Source: Pseudonocardiales bacterium
GTDB lineage: Bacteria; Actinomycetota; Actinomycetes; Mycobacteriales; Pseudonocardiaceae
Assembly (NCBI GenBank): GCA_023252195.1
Contig: JAHEXI010000002.1
Coordinates: forward strand, 372,001-436,000
Reading direction: 5' to 3'
DNA: 64,000 bases
The position numbers and the translations under genes were made by a program. The notes beneath the pieces are model-generated. The model worked only from the letters and a program-made list of their open reading frames with translations, did no database searches and was not told the DNA's origin. Positions 29,306-39,370 of this stretch are shown one piece after another. Each line of letters begins with the position of its first letter. The stretch's first letter is position 1.

Positions 29306-30288
29306 GGGCGTCGGGTCCCGGTGCCTCGGGCGCCCGCCGCCGATCCCGTCGCGATACGCCTCGTCCGTTAGACGTCGCGCGGGATCGCAGCCGCACCAGC
29401 GCTGCCGAGAAACCCCATGATCGCCGTTTCGGAAGAATCAACCGCGCCCAGCGCGGCTCTCGCTTCCCGAATCGCGATCATGCGACGGTGGCGTCGCACC
29501 GGGCCGTTGCGCCGCTGGCCGCTCGATCCAGTGTCGAGGTTGCGCAACCGCCGGCGTCGGGCCCGCCCAGACCGTCCCGAACGTGGCTGGTCTGGCTGGC
29601 CGCCGGGATGGTGGTGCTGGCCTTGGTCGGTGGCGGGACGTGGGTGCTGCTGATCAGTTCGTTGTTCGACGCCCGTTCCGTGGCGGTGGCGGGCACCAAA
29701 GAGCTTCCCGCCGACGTCGTGAAGGCGGTCGCGGCGGTGCCGTTGGGCACGCCGATGTTGCGGCTGGACACCACGGCGATCGAGCGCCGGGTTGCCGCGG
29801 TGCCTCGGGTGGCCAACGTGCAGGTGCGGTGCAGCCTGGACGGCACGGTTCGAATCGAACTCACTGAACGCATCCCGGTCGCGGTCGTGCGTCGCGGCAA
29901 CGGCGTGCACCTGGTCGACGCCACCGGAACCGACTACGCGACGGTGCCCGTCGAGCCGCCAGGCCTGCCCGAGCTGCGGTCGGACCGGGTCGGGCCCCGG
30001 GACGCCGGCACGGTGGCCGCGCTGACGGTGCTGACCGGGCTGCCCGAGTGGCTGCGGGCCCAGGTGCGCTCGATAGCCGCGAACTCTCCCGCTGACGTCG
30101 TGCTGCGACTGGATAGTGGGCGCCCGGGCACTGGGCGTCTGGACATTGGACGCAGCGGTACCAGCCGGGAAGTGCGCTGGGGCGGTGTGGAGGACAGCGC
30201 GCGCAAGGTAGCCGTACTGGGCCCGCTCCTGAGCCAACCCGGCAAGATCTACGACATCTCCAGCCCGGCGCTGCCCACCATCGCCTGA
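29302..30288 (+). CDS. ftsQ: Cell division protein FtsQ
   Basis: A 328-residue bitopic divisome protein from GTG 29302. It has a long, very basic cytoplasmic N-terminus (about 95 residues, Arg/Ser/Ala-rich), one transmembrane helix (LVWLAAGMVVLALVGGGTWV), a POTRA domain (RSVAVAGTKELPADVVKAVA...GTPMLRLDTTAIERRVAAVP) and a beta domain with VRIELTERIPVAVV. The start overlaps the murC stop (GTGA). A longer in-frame reading into murC was rejected because the extra residues overlap conserved murC sequence. Confidence 0.92.
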   Translation: MRASGPGASGARRRSRRDTPRPLDVARDRSRTSAAEKPHDRRFGRINRAQRGSRFPNRDHATVASHRAVAPLAARSSVEVAQPPASGPPRPSRTWLVWLAAGMVVLALVGGGTWVLLISSLFDARSVAVAGTKELPADVVKAVAAVPLGTPMLRLDTTAIERRVAAVPRVANVQVRCSLDGTVRIELTERIPVAVVRRGNGVHLVDATGTDYATVPVEPPGLPELRSDRVGPRDAGTVAALTVLTGLPEWLRAQVRSIAANSPADVVLRLDSGRPGTGRLDIGRSGTSREVRWGGVEDSARKVAVLGPLLSQPGKIYDISSPALPTIA

Positions 30289-30403
30289 CAAAGAAATACG
30301 GTCGCCGCATACACTCACGTCGCCGGATCGCCGACCCTCTCGGCGTGCCTGCTGGACCCTGCCGGTGCGGGTGCCTACCGTCGCTCAGAGACAAAGCTGA
30401 CAT

Positions 30404-30434
30404 AACTCTAATCCTTTAGCTGAGGTTGAGGGTT
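30404..30434. promoter_or_regulatory. Imperfect inverted repeat upstream of ftsZ
   Basis: AACTCTAATCCT (30404-30415) and AGGTTGAGGGTT (30423-30434) pair at 10 of 12 positions across a 7-base spacer. This AT-richer block lies about 100 bases before the ftsZ ATG in the 243-base ftsQ-ftsZ gap, where a dedicated ftsZ promoter is expected. TCTAAT (30407-30412) could act as a -10, but its -35 is poor, so the element may instead be a regulator site. Confidence 0.45.
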
Positions 30435-30531
30435 CTGCCACGCCGAGGGGAGCAGGAATGTCCGGACGTCGGCAGGGTGCTGGCAGCGACGAGGAAGGCC
30501 GCACTGTGTGCGACATCGAAGGCGCAAGCAA

Positions 30532-31752
30532 ATGAACCCCCCGCACAACTACCTCGCCGTGATCAAGGTCGCTGGAATCGGCGGTGGCGGCGTCAACGCG
30601 GTCAACCGCATGATCGAGGTCGGGCTCAGCGGCGTCGAGTTCATCGCGGTCAACACCGACGCCCAGGCGTTGCTGATGTCCGACGCCGACGTCAAGCTCG
30701 ATATCGGACGCGAGCTCACCCGCGGGCTCGGCGCAGGGGCGAACCCGGAGGTCGGCCGCAAGGCTGCCGAAGACCATCGCGAGGAGATAGAGGACGTCCT
30801 CAAAGGCGCGGACATGGTGTTCGTCACCGCGGGTGAGGGCGGTGGCACCGGCACTGGAGGGGCTCCTGTGGTGGCGAGCATCGCTCGCAAGCTGGGCGCG
30901 CTGACCATCGGTGTGGTGACCAGGCCATTCACCTTCGAGGGCAAGCGCCGAGGCGGTCAGGCCGAGGACGGCATCGCCGAGCTGCGAAACGAGTGCGACA
31001 CCCTGATCGTGATCCCCAATGACCGACTGTTGCAGCTTGGTGACGTCAACGTCAGCCTGATGGATGCTTTCCGGTCCGCCGACGAGGTACTGCTGTCCGG
31101 TGTTCAGGGCATCACCGACCTCATCACCACACCCGGTCTGATCAACTTGGACTTCGCTGACGTGAAAAGCGTCATGTCCGGCGCGGGCAGTGCACTGATG
31201 GGTATCGGATCCGCCCGTGGGGAGGGCAGGTCGGTGCAGGCCGCCGCCAAGGCCATCAACTCGCCGTTGCTGGAAGCGTCGATGGAAGGCGCGCACGGCG
31301 TCCTGCTGTCCATCGCCGGCGGCTCCGACTTGGGTCTCTTCGAGATCAATGAGGCCGCGTCGCTGGTACAGGAGTCCGCTCATCCCGAAGCCAACATCAT
31401 CTTCGGCACGGTGATCGACGACTCGCTGGGCGACGAGGTACGAGTCACGGTGATCGCCGCTGGTTTCGACTCCGGGGTGCCGTCACACAAAAGGCTGGAT
31501 CCGACGCCGGTGGCCGCGCGGACAGTCGCTCGGGCGCAGGCCGGTCAGGTTGGGCAGGCAGCCGGGCCCACCGCAGCGGGGTCTGCGTCCACTCGGTCCT
31601 ATCCGGGGGCGGCGCCAGCCCGCCAGACACCACCCAATCCAGCCACCTGGCAGCCCGCCACCGGACCCCGCAAGCCGAGCCGGGCGGTGCCGGTAACCGA
31701 CGACTTCGACGACGATGACGAGGTGGACGTTCCACCGTTTATGAAGCGGTGA
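30532..31752 (+). CDS. ftsZ: Cell division GTPase FtsZ
   Basis: The tubulin homologue that forms the Z ring, 406 residues from ATG 30532. The N-terminal GTPase start is [19 protein letters not shown], the tubulin signature loop [13 protein letters not shown] begins near residue 103, and the T7 catalytic loop is [15 protein letters not shown] variable Pro/Ala/Thr-rich linker (about residues 320-385) leads to the conserved C-terminal peptide [13 protein letters not shown], which binds SepF. An upstream in-frame ATG (30508) would add eight basic residues and is less likely. Ribosome site is weak. The stop overlaps the pgeF start by 4 bases. Confidence 0.96.
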   Translation: MNPPHNYLAVIKVAGIGGGGVNAVNRMIEVGLSGVEFIAVNTDAQALLMSDADVKLDIGRELTRGLGAGANPEVGRKAAEDHREEIEDVLKGADMVFVTAGEGGGTGTGGAPVVASIARKLGALTIGVVTRPFTFEGKRRGGQAEDGIAELRNECDTLIVIPNDRLLQLGDVNVSLMDAFRSADEVLLSGVQGITDLITTPGLINLDFADVKSVMSGAGSALMGIGSARGEGRSVQAAAKAINSPLLEASMEGAHGVLLSIAGGSDLGLFEINEAASLVQESAHPEANIIFGTVIDDSLGDEVRVTVIAAGFDSGVPSHKRLDPTPVAARTVARAQAGQVGQAAGPTAAGSASTRSYPGAAPARQTPPNPATWQPATGPRKPSRAVPVTDDFDDDDEVDVPPFMKR

Positions 31753-32462
31753 GCACCGTCCGGATCCGGCGGGTGGTCACCACTCGCCACGGCGGGGCGT
31801 CAGCTCCGCCGTATGACTCGTTCAACTTGGGCGAGTACGTGGGTGACTGTGCTGAGGCGGTAGCCGCCAACCGCGAACGGCTTGCCACCGGCATCGGCCT
31901 GACCCGCCAGCGCGTGGTCTGGATGGAGCAGGTGCACGGCCGCACCGTCACCGTGGTCGAGCAGCCACAGCCGCAGCCGGTCCCGGCCTGCGATGCGCTG
32001 GTCACCACGCAGTCCCAGCTCGCGGTGGCAGCCCTGGTCGCCGACTGTGTTCCAGTGTTGCTTGCTGATCCGGTCGGACACGTTGTCGCCGCGGTGCACG
32101 CCGGGCGGGTGGGCGCTCGGGCCGGGGTGCTGCCCGCCGCGCTGGAGACGATGCGGCGGCTCGGCGCGCGAATCGAGCGGGTCGAGGCGTTACTCGGACC
32201 GTCGGCGTGTGGGCAGTGTTACGAGGTACCCGAGCAGATGCAGGCCGACGTGGAAGCCCGATTACCTGGCAGTGCATGCCGTACCCGTCAGGGCACCGCG
32301 GGCCTGGACTTGCGGGCCGGGCTGTGGCACCAGCTGGCGGCGGCAGGCGTGGCCAAGGTCGGTGTCGACCCACGGTGCACGATCGAGGACGCCGCGCTGT
32401 ACAGCTACCGCCGCGACGGCGTCACCGGCCGGCTTGCCGCAGTGACCTGGTTGGAGCAATGA
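31749..32462 (+). CDS. pgeF: Peptidoglycan editing factor PgeF (laccase-domain/YfiH)
   Basis: A 237-residue multicopper polyphenol oxidoreductase-type protein. It carries the metal-site motifs of the family: [46 protein letters not shown], and [18 protein letters not shown]. In Escherichia coli PgeF removes mis-incorporated amino acids (L-Ser for L-Ala) from peptidoglycan precursors; other family members act on purine nucleosides. The location between ftsZ and yggS is conserved in actinobacteria. GTG start overlapping ftsZ, and ATGA overlap with yggS. Confidence 0.88.
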   Translation: MSTVRIRRVVTTRHGGASAPPYDSFNLGEYVGDCAEAVAANRERLATGIGLTRQRVVWMEQVHGRTVTVVEQPQPQPVPACDALVTTQSQLAVAALVADCVPVLLADPVGHVVAAVHAGRVGARAGVLPAALETMRRLGARIERVEALLGPSACGQCYEVPEQMQADVEARLPGSACRTRQGTAGLDLRAGLWHQLAAAGVAKVGVDPRCTIEDAALYSYRRDGVTGRLAAVTWLEQ

Positions 32463-33199
32463 CGGATCTGGAGCAGCGACGTCGCGAGGAGCTGGCTGCC
32501 GCGCTGGCGCGGGTCCGCGGGCGCATCACCACCGCGTGTGCCGCGGCGGGACGCGATCCCGCTGAGGTCCGTCTGCTCCCGGTCACCAAGACCTTCCCGG
32601 CGCGAGACGTCGCCCTGCTCGTCGACCTCGGTCTGTTCGATACCGCTGAGGCCCGCGATGCCGAGGCCGCCGCGAAAGTGGCGGAGGTCATCGAGTTACG
32701 CCCGGCCGCGGCGGTGCGCTGGCACATGGTCGGTCGTGTGCAGCGAAACAAGTGCCCGTCAGTGGCTCGATGGGCGGCGCACGTGCAGTCGGTGGATTCG
32801 CCGCGATTGGTCGAGGCGCTCCAGCGAGCTGTCCGCTCGGCGAGGGAGGCCGGGCGACGCCAGGGCACCCTCGGCGTATTGATCCAGGCCAGCCTGGATG
32901 GCGACCCCGCGCGTGGCGGCTGCACGCTGACAGAACTCGAGGCGCTGGCTGATCGGGTGGCAGCCGCGTCGCAGCTCCGGCTGGAAGGGGTGATGGGAGT
33001 CGCCCCGCTCGGGATCGATCCCGGGGATGCCTTCGCCCAGCTCGCGGTGGCTGCCCAGCGGTTGCGCCGTTCGTATCCCGGCGCGGTCGAGATGTCTGCC
33101 GGGATGAGCGGCGACCTCGAGCAGGCCATCACGCACGGCTCGACGTGCGTGCGTGTCGGAACCGCGCTATTGGGTGGTCGGCCGTTAACCTCGCGCTGA
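32459..33199 (+). CDS. yggS: Pyridoxal-phosphate homeostasis protein YggS family
   Basis: A 246-residue PLP-binding single-domain alanine-racemase fold protein. The PLP lysine is Lys44 in [12 protein letters not shown], followed by [11 protein letters not shown] (usually IGxLQxNK), [10 protein letters not shown] and the phosphate-binding [12 protein letters not shown] and [13 protein letters not shown]. It is not an enzyme in the usual sense but buffers PLP. ATG 32459 overlaps the pgeF stop. It is the conserved neighbour of sepF. Confidence 0.92.
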   Translation: MTDLEQRRREELAAALARVRGRITTACAAAGRDPAEVRLLPVTKTFPARDVALLVDLGLFDTAEARDAEAAAKVAEVIELRPAAAVRWHMVGRVQRNKCPSVARWAAHVQSVDSPRLVEALQRAVRSAREAGRRQGTLGVLIQASLDGDPARGGCTLTELEALADRVAAASQLRLEGVMGVAPLGIDPGDAFAQLAVAAQRLRRSYPGAVEMSAGMSGDLEQAITHGSTCVRVGTALLGGRPLTSR

Positions 33200-33287
33200 C
33201 CGGGTACGACGGTCCGTGGGCAGGAATTGGATTCGTGGGTCGAGGTCGGCGGGTGGTGCGTCGAAGATGGGGATAGGAAGGCGAACG

Positions 33288-34112
33288 ATGAACGCGCTGC
33301 ACAGGCTGAAGGCGTACTTCGGCATGGTCGGAGTCGAGGAGTTCGACGCAGCTGAGTTCGGTGCAGCGGAATTCGACGACTATCACTCGAGCTACCGCGC
33401 TGAATACCCCGATCCGGGCAATGGCAACCACGGTTATAACCCAGCGTACGACCAGGGCCCCGACATGGCCGCAGCCAGGGCTCCGGCGGCCAACGGCCCG
33501 AGTGAACATGCTGCTGAACGACCGGGCGTACGACGTCCGCACCGGGCGGCTGTCGACGATTACGACGACGGGTTCGCAACCCGGGTTGGGCATCACGCGG
33601 CGCCCAGGGCGCATTCCACCCGCTCTCCTTCCTGGGCCGCCGGTTCTCGTTCCACAGATTCTCGAGCCGCCGGTCCGTGGACGGCGACGGCTCCGGTGCG
33701 CGGCTCGCTGGCGATCGACCCGGCGACCATCGAGACCAGGTCAACGGTCCGCCAGCCGGTCGCACCTCAACGCGTCGCGCCAGCGCCACGCACTGGTTCA
33801 CTCGCTGAAGATGCGCTCGGAGACGGCGGCTCACATCCGCTGTCCCGCATCGTCACGCTGCATCCGCACAACTACAACGAGGCCCGGCCTATCGGGGAAC
33901 GCTACCGAGAGGGCAATCCGGTGATCATGAACCTGACTGAGATGGAGGATCGGGACGCCAAGCGGCTGGTCGACTTCGCGGCCGGGCTGGCTTTCGCGCT
34001 GCGCGGCTCGATCGACAAGGTCACCAACAAGGTGTTCCTGCTCTCGCCGCCCAACGTCGACGTGTCCGCTGAGGACAGGCGCCGGATCGCCGAAGGTCGC
34101 TTCTTCAGCTAA
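33288..34112 (+). CDS. sepF: Cell division protein SepF
   Basis: A 274-residue FtsZ membrane tether. The N-terminal amphipathic helix [19 protein letters not shown] binds the membrane; a long acidic/aromatic then Ala/Arg/Ser-rich linker (about residues 20-180) follows; the C-terminal DUF552 core has [60 protein letters not shown], ending near [16 protein letters not shown] 33288 is chosen because of a good ribosome site (GGAAGGCGAACG) and because the amphipathic helix starts there. It binds the conserved FtsZ tail seen at the end of ftsZ. The linker is longer than in most SepF proteins. Confidence 0.93.
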   Translation: MNALHRLKAYFGMVGVEEFDAAEFGAAEFDDYHSSYRAEYPDPGNGNHGYNPAYDQGPDMAAARAPAANGPSEHAAERPGVRRPHRAAVDDYDDGFATRVGHHAAPRAHSTRSPSWAAGSRSTDSRAAGPWTATAPVRGSLAIDPATIETRSTVRQPVAPQRVAPAPRTGSLAEDALGDGGSHPLSRIVTLHPHNYNEARPIGERYREGNPVIMNLTEMEDRDAKRLVDFAAGLAFALRGSIDKVTNKVFLLSPPNVDVSAEDRRRIAEGRFFS

Positions 34113-34178
34113 CGCCTGGTTAGGCCGTCAAGGGGCCCCGGCTTACCGGCACCCGGGTAGCGGTGGCAGAGTATCTCC

Positions 34179-34469
34179 GTGGACGTGGTCCGGTGGGTCG
34201 CTTACTATCTGCTCTTCTTCTTCTGGTTGCTGCTTACAGCGCGTATCGTGGTCGAGTTCGTTCGTACCTTCGCGCGTAGCTGGCAGCCGGGCGGGGGGGT
34301 GGCGATCGCCCTGGAGTCGGTCTATACAGTGACCGATCCACCGGTCCGGGCGCTCCGCCGGGTGATCAAACCCATCCGGATCGGCGGTGTTGGCCTGGAC
34401 CTGTCCATTATGGTTCTGTTGTTCGTGGTGCTCATACTGATGCGCGTAGTGGAGCCGACGAGACTGTAA
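34179..34469 (+). CDS. YggT family membrane protein
   Basis: A 96-residue protein with two transmembrane helices (WVAYYLLFFFWLLLTARIVV and LDLSIMVLLFVVLILMRVVE) separated by a polar loop carrying the YggT signature VYTVTDPPVRALRRVIKPIR. Starts at GTG 34179. The family is conserved between sepF and divIVA; a role in osmotic tolerance or in membrane recruitment has been suggested for homologues, but function is not settled. Confidence 0.9.
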   Translation: MDVVRWVAYYLLFFFWLLLTARIVVEFVRTFARSWQPGGGVAIALESVYTVTDPPVRALRRVIKPIRIGGVGLDLSIMVLLFVVLILMRVVEPTRL

Positions 34470-34541
34470 CGGCCGCCGGGCTCGGGGCCGATGCCCCAGG
34501 ATGTCCCTTCCTAGTCGTCGAGGAGTGCGTGAGGTGATCCG

Positions 34542-35333
34542 ATGCCGTTGACCCCCGCCGACGTTCACAACGTCGCGTTCAGTAAGCCACCGATCGGCAA
34601 GCGGGGCTACAACGAGGACGAGGTGGACGCGTTCCTCGACCTGGTTGAGGCCGAGCTGGCTCGCTTGATCGAGGACAACAACGATCTGCGCAACCAGGTT
34701 GAGCAGATCGATCAGCAGCTGCGTGCTGCACCGGTCGACACTGGGCGTAATTTGCGTCCACTGGAGCCGCCGCGGCCGGTGATGGCTCCCGTGCCACCGC
34801 CGATGATGGAACAGACCTCGCCCGGTGGTGATCACCATGTGCAAGCGGCCAAGGTCCTGGGTCTGGCCCAGGAGATGGCGGACCGGTTGACCGGCGAGGC
34901 TAAGGCCGAAGCCGATGGGATGTTGGGTGAAGCCCGGACCAAGTCCGAGCAGCTGCTCTCGGACGCCAGGGCTAAGGCCGACGGCATGGTCAACGAGGCC
35001 AGGACCCGGGCCGAGACCATGCTCAATGACGCTCGTACCAGAGCTGAGACGTTGGACCGGCAGTCCCGGGAGAAGGCTGCGTCACTGGAGCGCGACGCGG
35101 CTCGCAAGCACACCGAGATCCTCGGTTCGATCAGCCAGGAGAAGACGGTCCTGGAGAAGAAGATCGACGAACTTCGTACCTTCGAGCGCGAGTACCGCAC
35201 TCGCTTGAAGACCTACCTGGAGTCACAGCTCCGGGAGCTCGATGGGCGTGGATCGGCCGCGCCGGCGGACGCGGCGCGCACCCAGGGCTTCGTGACGTCC
35301 GGGTTCGGTGCACGTGCCGAAGCTGGTAGCTGA
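34542..35333 (+). CDS. wag31: Polar growth scaffold Wag31/DivIVA
   Basis: A 263-residue coiled-coil protein that marks cell poles and directs apical growth in actinobacteria. The DivIVA N-domain is visible ([20 protein letters not shown], then [20 protein letters not shown]) with a crossed-loop membrane-insertion segment. After a Pro-rich spacer the C-terminal coiled coil (about residues 95-240) has clear 11-residue repeats of the type [11 protein letters not shown] / [11 protein letters not shown] / [11 protein letters not shown] / [14 protein letters not shown] 34542 follows GAGTGCGTGAGGTGATCCG. Its 3' end overlaps the next frame by 26 bases. Confidence 0.95.
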   Translation: MPLTPADVHNVAFSKPPIGKRGYNEDEVDAFLDLVEAELARLIEDNNDLRNQVEQIDQQLRAAPVDTGRNLRPLEPPRPVMAPVPPPMMEQTSPGGDHHVQAAKVLGLAQEMADRLTGEAKAEADGMLGEARTKSEQLLSDARAKADGMVNEARTRAETMLNDARTRAETLDRQSREKAASLERDAARKHTEILGSISQEKTVLEKKIDELRTFEREYRTRLKTYLESQLRELDGRGSAAPADAARTQGFVTSGFGARAEAGS

Positions 35334-35928
35334 CGCGCCCCGCGTGTTCGGCACCGGGGTGCTGCTGTTGGCGGCAGTGGGGTTGCTCATTGCCGCGCTC
35401 AGCACTGGTCATGTGGGTCTGGCGTGGGGATCGGTCGCGCTCAGCGCGGTAGCCGCGGCGATGATCCTCAGGCGGTGGCGGCGGTCCTGGTTGACCCGCC
35501 AGGATGCCCCTGAGGATGAGCCGGATCTCCTTGCGGAGGACGAGTCGGACGCGGCTGAGCTGGCCGGGCAACACCTCGCGCCCAGGCCGGTGGCCGCAGG
35601 GCACGACGGTGACCCAGGCTCTGCGATAGCCGCGTCGACCGTTGAGGCTGGTGACAGCCCGGTCGGTGACGCGGCTCCTGGTGAAGAGCAGACCGACGCC
35701 GCGGACCTGCTGGTGGTCTACGAACTGACCGATGAGGTGCTGGTGGTGGACGAACACCCGCGCTACCATCTCATCCGCTGCCGGTGGCCGGACCAGGCGC
35801 ATGCCGAGCGGCTACCGGTGCGCGAGGCCCGGGAACTCGGATTCACGCCGTGTGATCGGTGCCGGCCGGATACCACGCTCGCCCGCAAGCACCGAGACGC
35901 CCGCGCTGCGAGCACCGGGAGCGGTTAA
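35308..35928 (+). CDS. Conserved actinobacterial membrane protein downstream of wag31
   Basis: A 206-residue protein with two N-terminal transmembrane helices ([20 protein letters not shown] and [20 protein letters not shown]), an acidic linker, and a C-terminal soluble domain ([38 protein letters not shown]) with one CxxC pair. A protein of this layout follows wag31 in mycobacteria (Rv2144c region). GTG 35308 or GTG 35314 may be used; both overlap wag31, so translation is probably coupled. Function unknown; the CxxC could bind metal (inference). Confidence 0.8.
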   Translation: MHVPKLVADAPRVFGTGVLLLAAVGLLIAALSTGHVGLAWGSVALSAVAAAMILRRWRRSWLTRQDAPEDEPDLLAEDESDAAELAGQHLAPRPVAAGHDGDPGSAIAASTVEAGDSPVGDAAPGEEQTDAADLLVVYELTDEVLVVDEHPRYHLIRCRWPDQAHAERLPVREARELGFTPCDRCRPDTTLARKHRDARAASTGSG

Positions 35929-35964
35929 GCCCGGCACAAAATCGCTAGCCCGACCCAGGTACTC

Positions 35965-36200
35965 TGGTAAGCAACAGGCGCTGATCCGGCCATCACCGGG
36001 GAGCCTCCGGAAGAACGAGGCGCGTCCCGCGCGGGCGGGCCTTCAGTAGAACCGGACGGGTCCGGCCCGTCATCGCCGGCTTAATGAGAGGCTGCCCGCG
36101 TGACGGGTGGCAAGCGGGGTGGTACCGCGGTCCCCGGCGTAGCCGAGGGTCGTCCCCGTGCAGATCTGCACAGGTGACAACCGCACAGGAAGTACACGCC
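35965..36200 (+). ncRNA. Class II (translational) T-box leader of ileS
   Basis: An ultrashort Stem I is visible: CCGG (35986-35989), loop CCATCA and CCGG (35996-35999), presenting the isoleucine codon ATC at 35992-35994, followed by GGGGAGCCTCCGGAAG. About 120 bases downstream is the T-box sequence GCGGGGTGGTACCGCGG (36114-36130) with TGGT at 36120-36123, which pairs with the uncharged tRNA 3' end. There is no T-run terminator; a ribosome site AGGAAG (36187-36192) follows, so control is by sequestering the start region, as known for actinobacterial ileS. High uncharged tRNA-Ile should turn translation on. Confidence 0.92.
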
Positions 36201-36203
36201 GCC

Positions 36204-39200
36204 ATGGTCTACCCCAAGGTTTCTGCAGACGCCCGCTCCGCAGACGCCGTCGCCGCGCAGCCGTCGTTCCCTCAGCTTGAGGCCTCCGTCCTGCAGTATT
36301 GGCAGGATGACGACACCTTTGCGGCGTCGGTAGCTGCCCGGTCGGCCGGCGACGACGGAGCCAACGAGTTCGTCTTCTACGACGGGCCGCCGTTCGCCAA
36401 CGGTCTCCCGCATTACGGGCACCTGCTCACCGGCTACGTCAAGGACGTGGTGCCGCGCTACCAGACGATGCGTGGCCGCCGGGTGGAGCGCCGGTTCGGC
36501 TGGGACTGCCACGGGTTGCCGGCCGAGGTGGAGGCAGAACGACAACTGGGCATCACCCAGAAGTCTCAGATCGAGCAGATGGGCGTGGCGGACTTCAACG
36601 CCGCGTGCCGCATCTCGGTGTTGCGCTACACCCGCGAGTGGCGTGAGTACGTGACCCGCCAGGCCCGCTGGGTGGACTTCGACAACGACTACAAGACCCT
36701 CGACCTGACCTATATGGAGAGCGTCCTGTGGGCGTTCAAGACGCTTTGGGACAAGGGCCTGATCTATCAGGGTTTCCGGGTGCTGTGGTACTGCTGGCGT
36801 TGCGAGACGCCGCTGTCCAACACCGAGACCAAGATGGACGACGTCTACCGCAACCGGCAGGATCCTGCGGTCACCGTCGGGCTTCGGCTGTCCGCTCCGG
36901 GGTCGGCGCTGGACGGCGTGCTGGCGCTGGTGTGGACCACCACTCCATGGACGCTGCCGTCGAACCTTGCGATAGCGGTGCATCCGAATCTTATCTATGT
37001 CACCGTGGAGGTGGCTGGCGAACGTTACCTGATCGCCGAGGACCGCCTCCCCGCCTACGCCCGGGAACTGGGAGACCAGCCGCAGGTATTGGGCCGCTAC
37101 GTCGGATCGGAGCTGTTCGGCCTTCGCTACACGCCGCCGTTCGACTTCTTCGCCGGCCGAACCGGCGCACACCAGGTGCTGCCCGCCGATTTCGTGACCA
37201 CCGACGAGGGCACCGGCCTGGTGCATCTGGCTCCGGCCTTCGGCGAGGAAGACAAGGGCGTCACCGACGCCGCCGGTATCGAAGCGGTGATCCCGGTGGA
37301 CTCGGCCGGGCAGTTCACCGCCGAGGTTGCCCCGTATGCCGGGATGCAGGTCTTCGACGCCAACCGGGCGATCATCCGGGATCTGCGCGACGGGGCGCCC
37401 TACGTCGGGGGTGTGCTGCTGCGTCACGAGACCTACGAGCACCCCTACCCGCACTGTTGGCGCTGCAACAACCCGCTGATCCAGCGCGCGGTGTCGTCCT
37501 GGTTCGTCGAGGTGACGAAGTTCCGGGACCGGATGGTGGAGCTCAACCGGGAGATCACCTGGGTGCCGGACAACGTCGGGACCGGGCAGTTCGGGGCGTG
37601 GCTGGAGGGCGCGCGGGACTGGAACATCTCCCGCAACCGGTACTGGGGATCACCGATACCGGTGTGGGTCAGCGACGATCCGGCCTACCCGCGAGTGGAC
37701 GTCTACGGCTCGCTGGACGAGCTGCAACGTGACTTCGGGGTGCGCCCCGCCGATCTGCACCGACCGTTCGTCGACCAGCTGACCCGGCCCAACCCGGACG
37801 ACCCTACCGGACGCTCCACCATGCGCCGGGTGCCCGAGGTGCTGGACTGCTGGTTCGAGTCCGGCTCGATGCCCTTCGCGCAGGTGCACTATCCGTTCGA
37901 TAACGCTCAGTGGTTCGAACACCACTACCCGGGTGATTTCATCGTCGAGTACAACGGGCAGACTCGCGGGTGGTTCTACACGCTGCACGTGCTGGCCACG
38001 GCGCTTTTCGACCGGCCGGCGTTTCGCTCCTGCCTGGCGCACGGCATCGTGCTCGGGGATGACGGCCTGAAGATGTCGAAGTCCAAGGGCAACTATCCCG
38101 AGGTCACCGAGGTGTTCAACCGGGACGGCTCGGACGCGATGCGCTGGTTCCTGATGGCCTCGCCGATCCTGCGGGGCGGGAACCTGGTGGTCACTGAGCA
38201 GGGTATCCGGGAAGCCGTCCGGCAAGCGTTGCTGCCGCTGTGGAACTCCTGGTATTTCCTGACCCTCTACGCCAACGCCGCGGATCTCGACGGGCAGTGG
38301 CAGACCGGCAGCGAACACGTCCTGGATCGATATGTGCTCGCCAAACTGCATGACTGCGTCAGTGACGTCACGGCGCGGATGGACCGGTACGACATCGCCG
38401 GAGCGTGTGCCAGCGTGCGCGGATTCTGCGACGTGCTCACCAACTGGTACGTGCGCCGATCCCGGGACCGCTTCTGGGCCGGTGAACAGGACGCGATCGA
38501 TACCCTGCACACCGTGCTGGAGGTGACCTGCCGGCTGGCCGCTCCGCTGCTGCCGCTGACCACCGAGGCGATCTGGCGCGGGCTGACCGCAGCACGCTCG
38601 GTGCATCTGACCGAGTGGCCCGATCCCGCCTCGCTCCCACAAGATCGGGACCTGGTGGTGTCGATGGACCGAGTGCGCCAGGTGGTGTCCGCCGTCCTGT
38701 CGCTGCGCAAGGCACGGGGCCTGCGAGTCCGCCAGCCGCTGTCCCAGCTGACCGTGGCCGCGCCGGACGCCGGCGCGCTCACCGCCTTCACCGACCTGAT
38801 TGCTGACGAGGTTAACGTCCGGTCGGTCGAGTTCACCGAGGACGTCGCCGCGCATGGCCGCTTCGAACTCACCGTCAACGCCCGGGCCTGCGGGCCCCGG
38901 CTGGGCGGCGACACTCAGAAGGTGATCCGCGCGGTCAAGGCGGGGGAGTGGGAACGCGGTTCGGACGGGGTCGTGACCGCAGCCGGCATCCCATTGCTGG
39001 AAGGGGAGTACACCGAGCGGCTTGTCGCCGCGGACCCGTCCGAGACCGCGGCGTTGCCGGCCGGGTCCGGGTTGGTGGTGCTGGACACCACGGTCACTCC
39101 GGAGCTGGCCGCCGAGGGCATCGCCAAGGACTTGGTGCGGGTGGTGCAGCAGGCCCGCCGGCAGGCCGGCCTGCAGGTCACCGACCGGATCGCGCTCACC

Positions 39201-39368
39201 ATCGACGCCCCGGCGGAGGTAGTCGCGGCGGCCCGGGAGCACGAGCAGCTCATCGCCGGCGAGGTACTCGCCCGCCGAGTCGACTACGCCCCGGTCCCGG
39301 ACGGCTTCGCCGGCATCGTCGGCGACGGCCTCGAGGTACGGGTCGCCGTCGCGGTCGTGAGTGCGTAA
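36204..39368 (+). CDS. ileS: Isoleucine--tRNA ligase
   Basis: A class I aminoacyl-tRNA synthetase, 1,054 residues from ATG 36204. The HIGH-type motif is HYGH (residues 70-73, in [18 protein letters not shown]) and KMSKS is at 623-627 ([14 protein letters not shown]). The editing domain has [17 protein letters not shown]. The C-terminal region has the anticodon-binding helices and the extended domain of the long bacterial/eukaryotic-like IleS type. An upstream in-frame ATG inside the T-box leader was rejected; a GTG at 36174 is possible but lies before the ribosome site. Regulated by the T-box at 35965-36200. Confidence 0.96.
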   Translation: MVYPKVSADARSADAVAAQPSFPQLEASVLQYWQDDDTFAASVAARSAGDDGANEFVFYDGPPFANGLPHYGHLLTGYVKDVVPRYQTMRGRRVERRFGWDCHGLPAEVEAERQLGITQKSQIEQMGVADFNAACRISVLRYTREWREYVTRQARWVDFDNDYKTLDLTYMESVLWAFKTLWDKGLIYQGFRVLWYCWRCETPLSNTETKMDDVYRNRQDPAVTVGLRLSAPGSALDGVLALVWTTTPWTLPSNLAIAVHPNLIYVTVEVAGERYLIAEDRLPAYARELGDQPQVLGRYVGSELFGLRYTPPFDFFAGRTGAHQVLPADFVTTDEGTGLVHLAPAFGEEDKGVTDAAGIEAVIPVDSAGQFTAEVAPYAGMQVFDANRAIIRDLRDGAPYVGGVLLRHETYEHPYPHCWRCNNPLIQRAVSSWFVEVTKFRDRMVELNREITWVPDNVGTGQFGAWLEGARDWNISRNRYWGSPIPVWVSDDPAYPRVDVYGSLDELQRDFGVRPADLHRPFVDQLTRPNPDDPTGRSTMRRVPEVLDCWFESGSMPFAQVHYPFDNAQWFEHHYPGDFIVEYNGQTRGWFYTLHVLATALFDRPAFRSCLAHGIVLGDDGLKMSKSKGNYPEVTEVFNRDGSDAMRWFLMASPILRGGNLVVTEQGIREAVRQALLPLWNSWYFLTLYANAADLDGQWQTGSEHVLDRYVLAKLHDCVSDVTARMDRYDIAGACASVRGFCDVLTNWYVRRSRDRFWAGEQDAIDTLHTVLEVTCRLAAPLLPLTTEAIWRGLTAARSVHLTEWPDPASLPQDRDLVVSMDRVRQVVSAVLSLRKARGLRVRQPLSQLTVAAPDAGALTAFTDLIADEVNVRSVEFTEDVAAHGRFELTVNARACGPRLGGDTQKVIRAVKAGEWERGSDGVVTAAGIPLLEGEYTERLVAADPSETAALPAGSGLVVLDTTVTPELAAEGIAKDLVRVVQQARRQAGLQVTDRIALTIDAPAEVVAAAREHEQLIAGEVLARRVDYAPVPDGFAGIVGDGLEVRVAVAVVSA

Positions 39369-39370
39369 CA

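Noticed and set aside
36084-36203. An upstream ATG in the frame of ileS
   Set aside because: It lies inside the T-box, before the ribosome site, and adds residues with no similarity to IleS.
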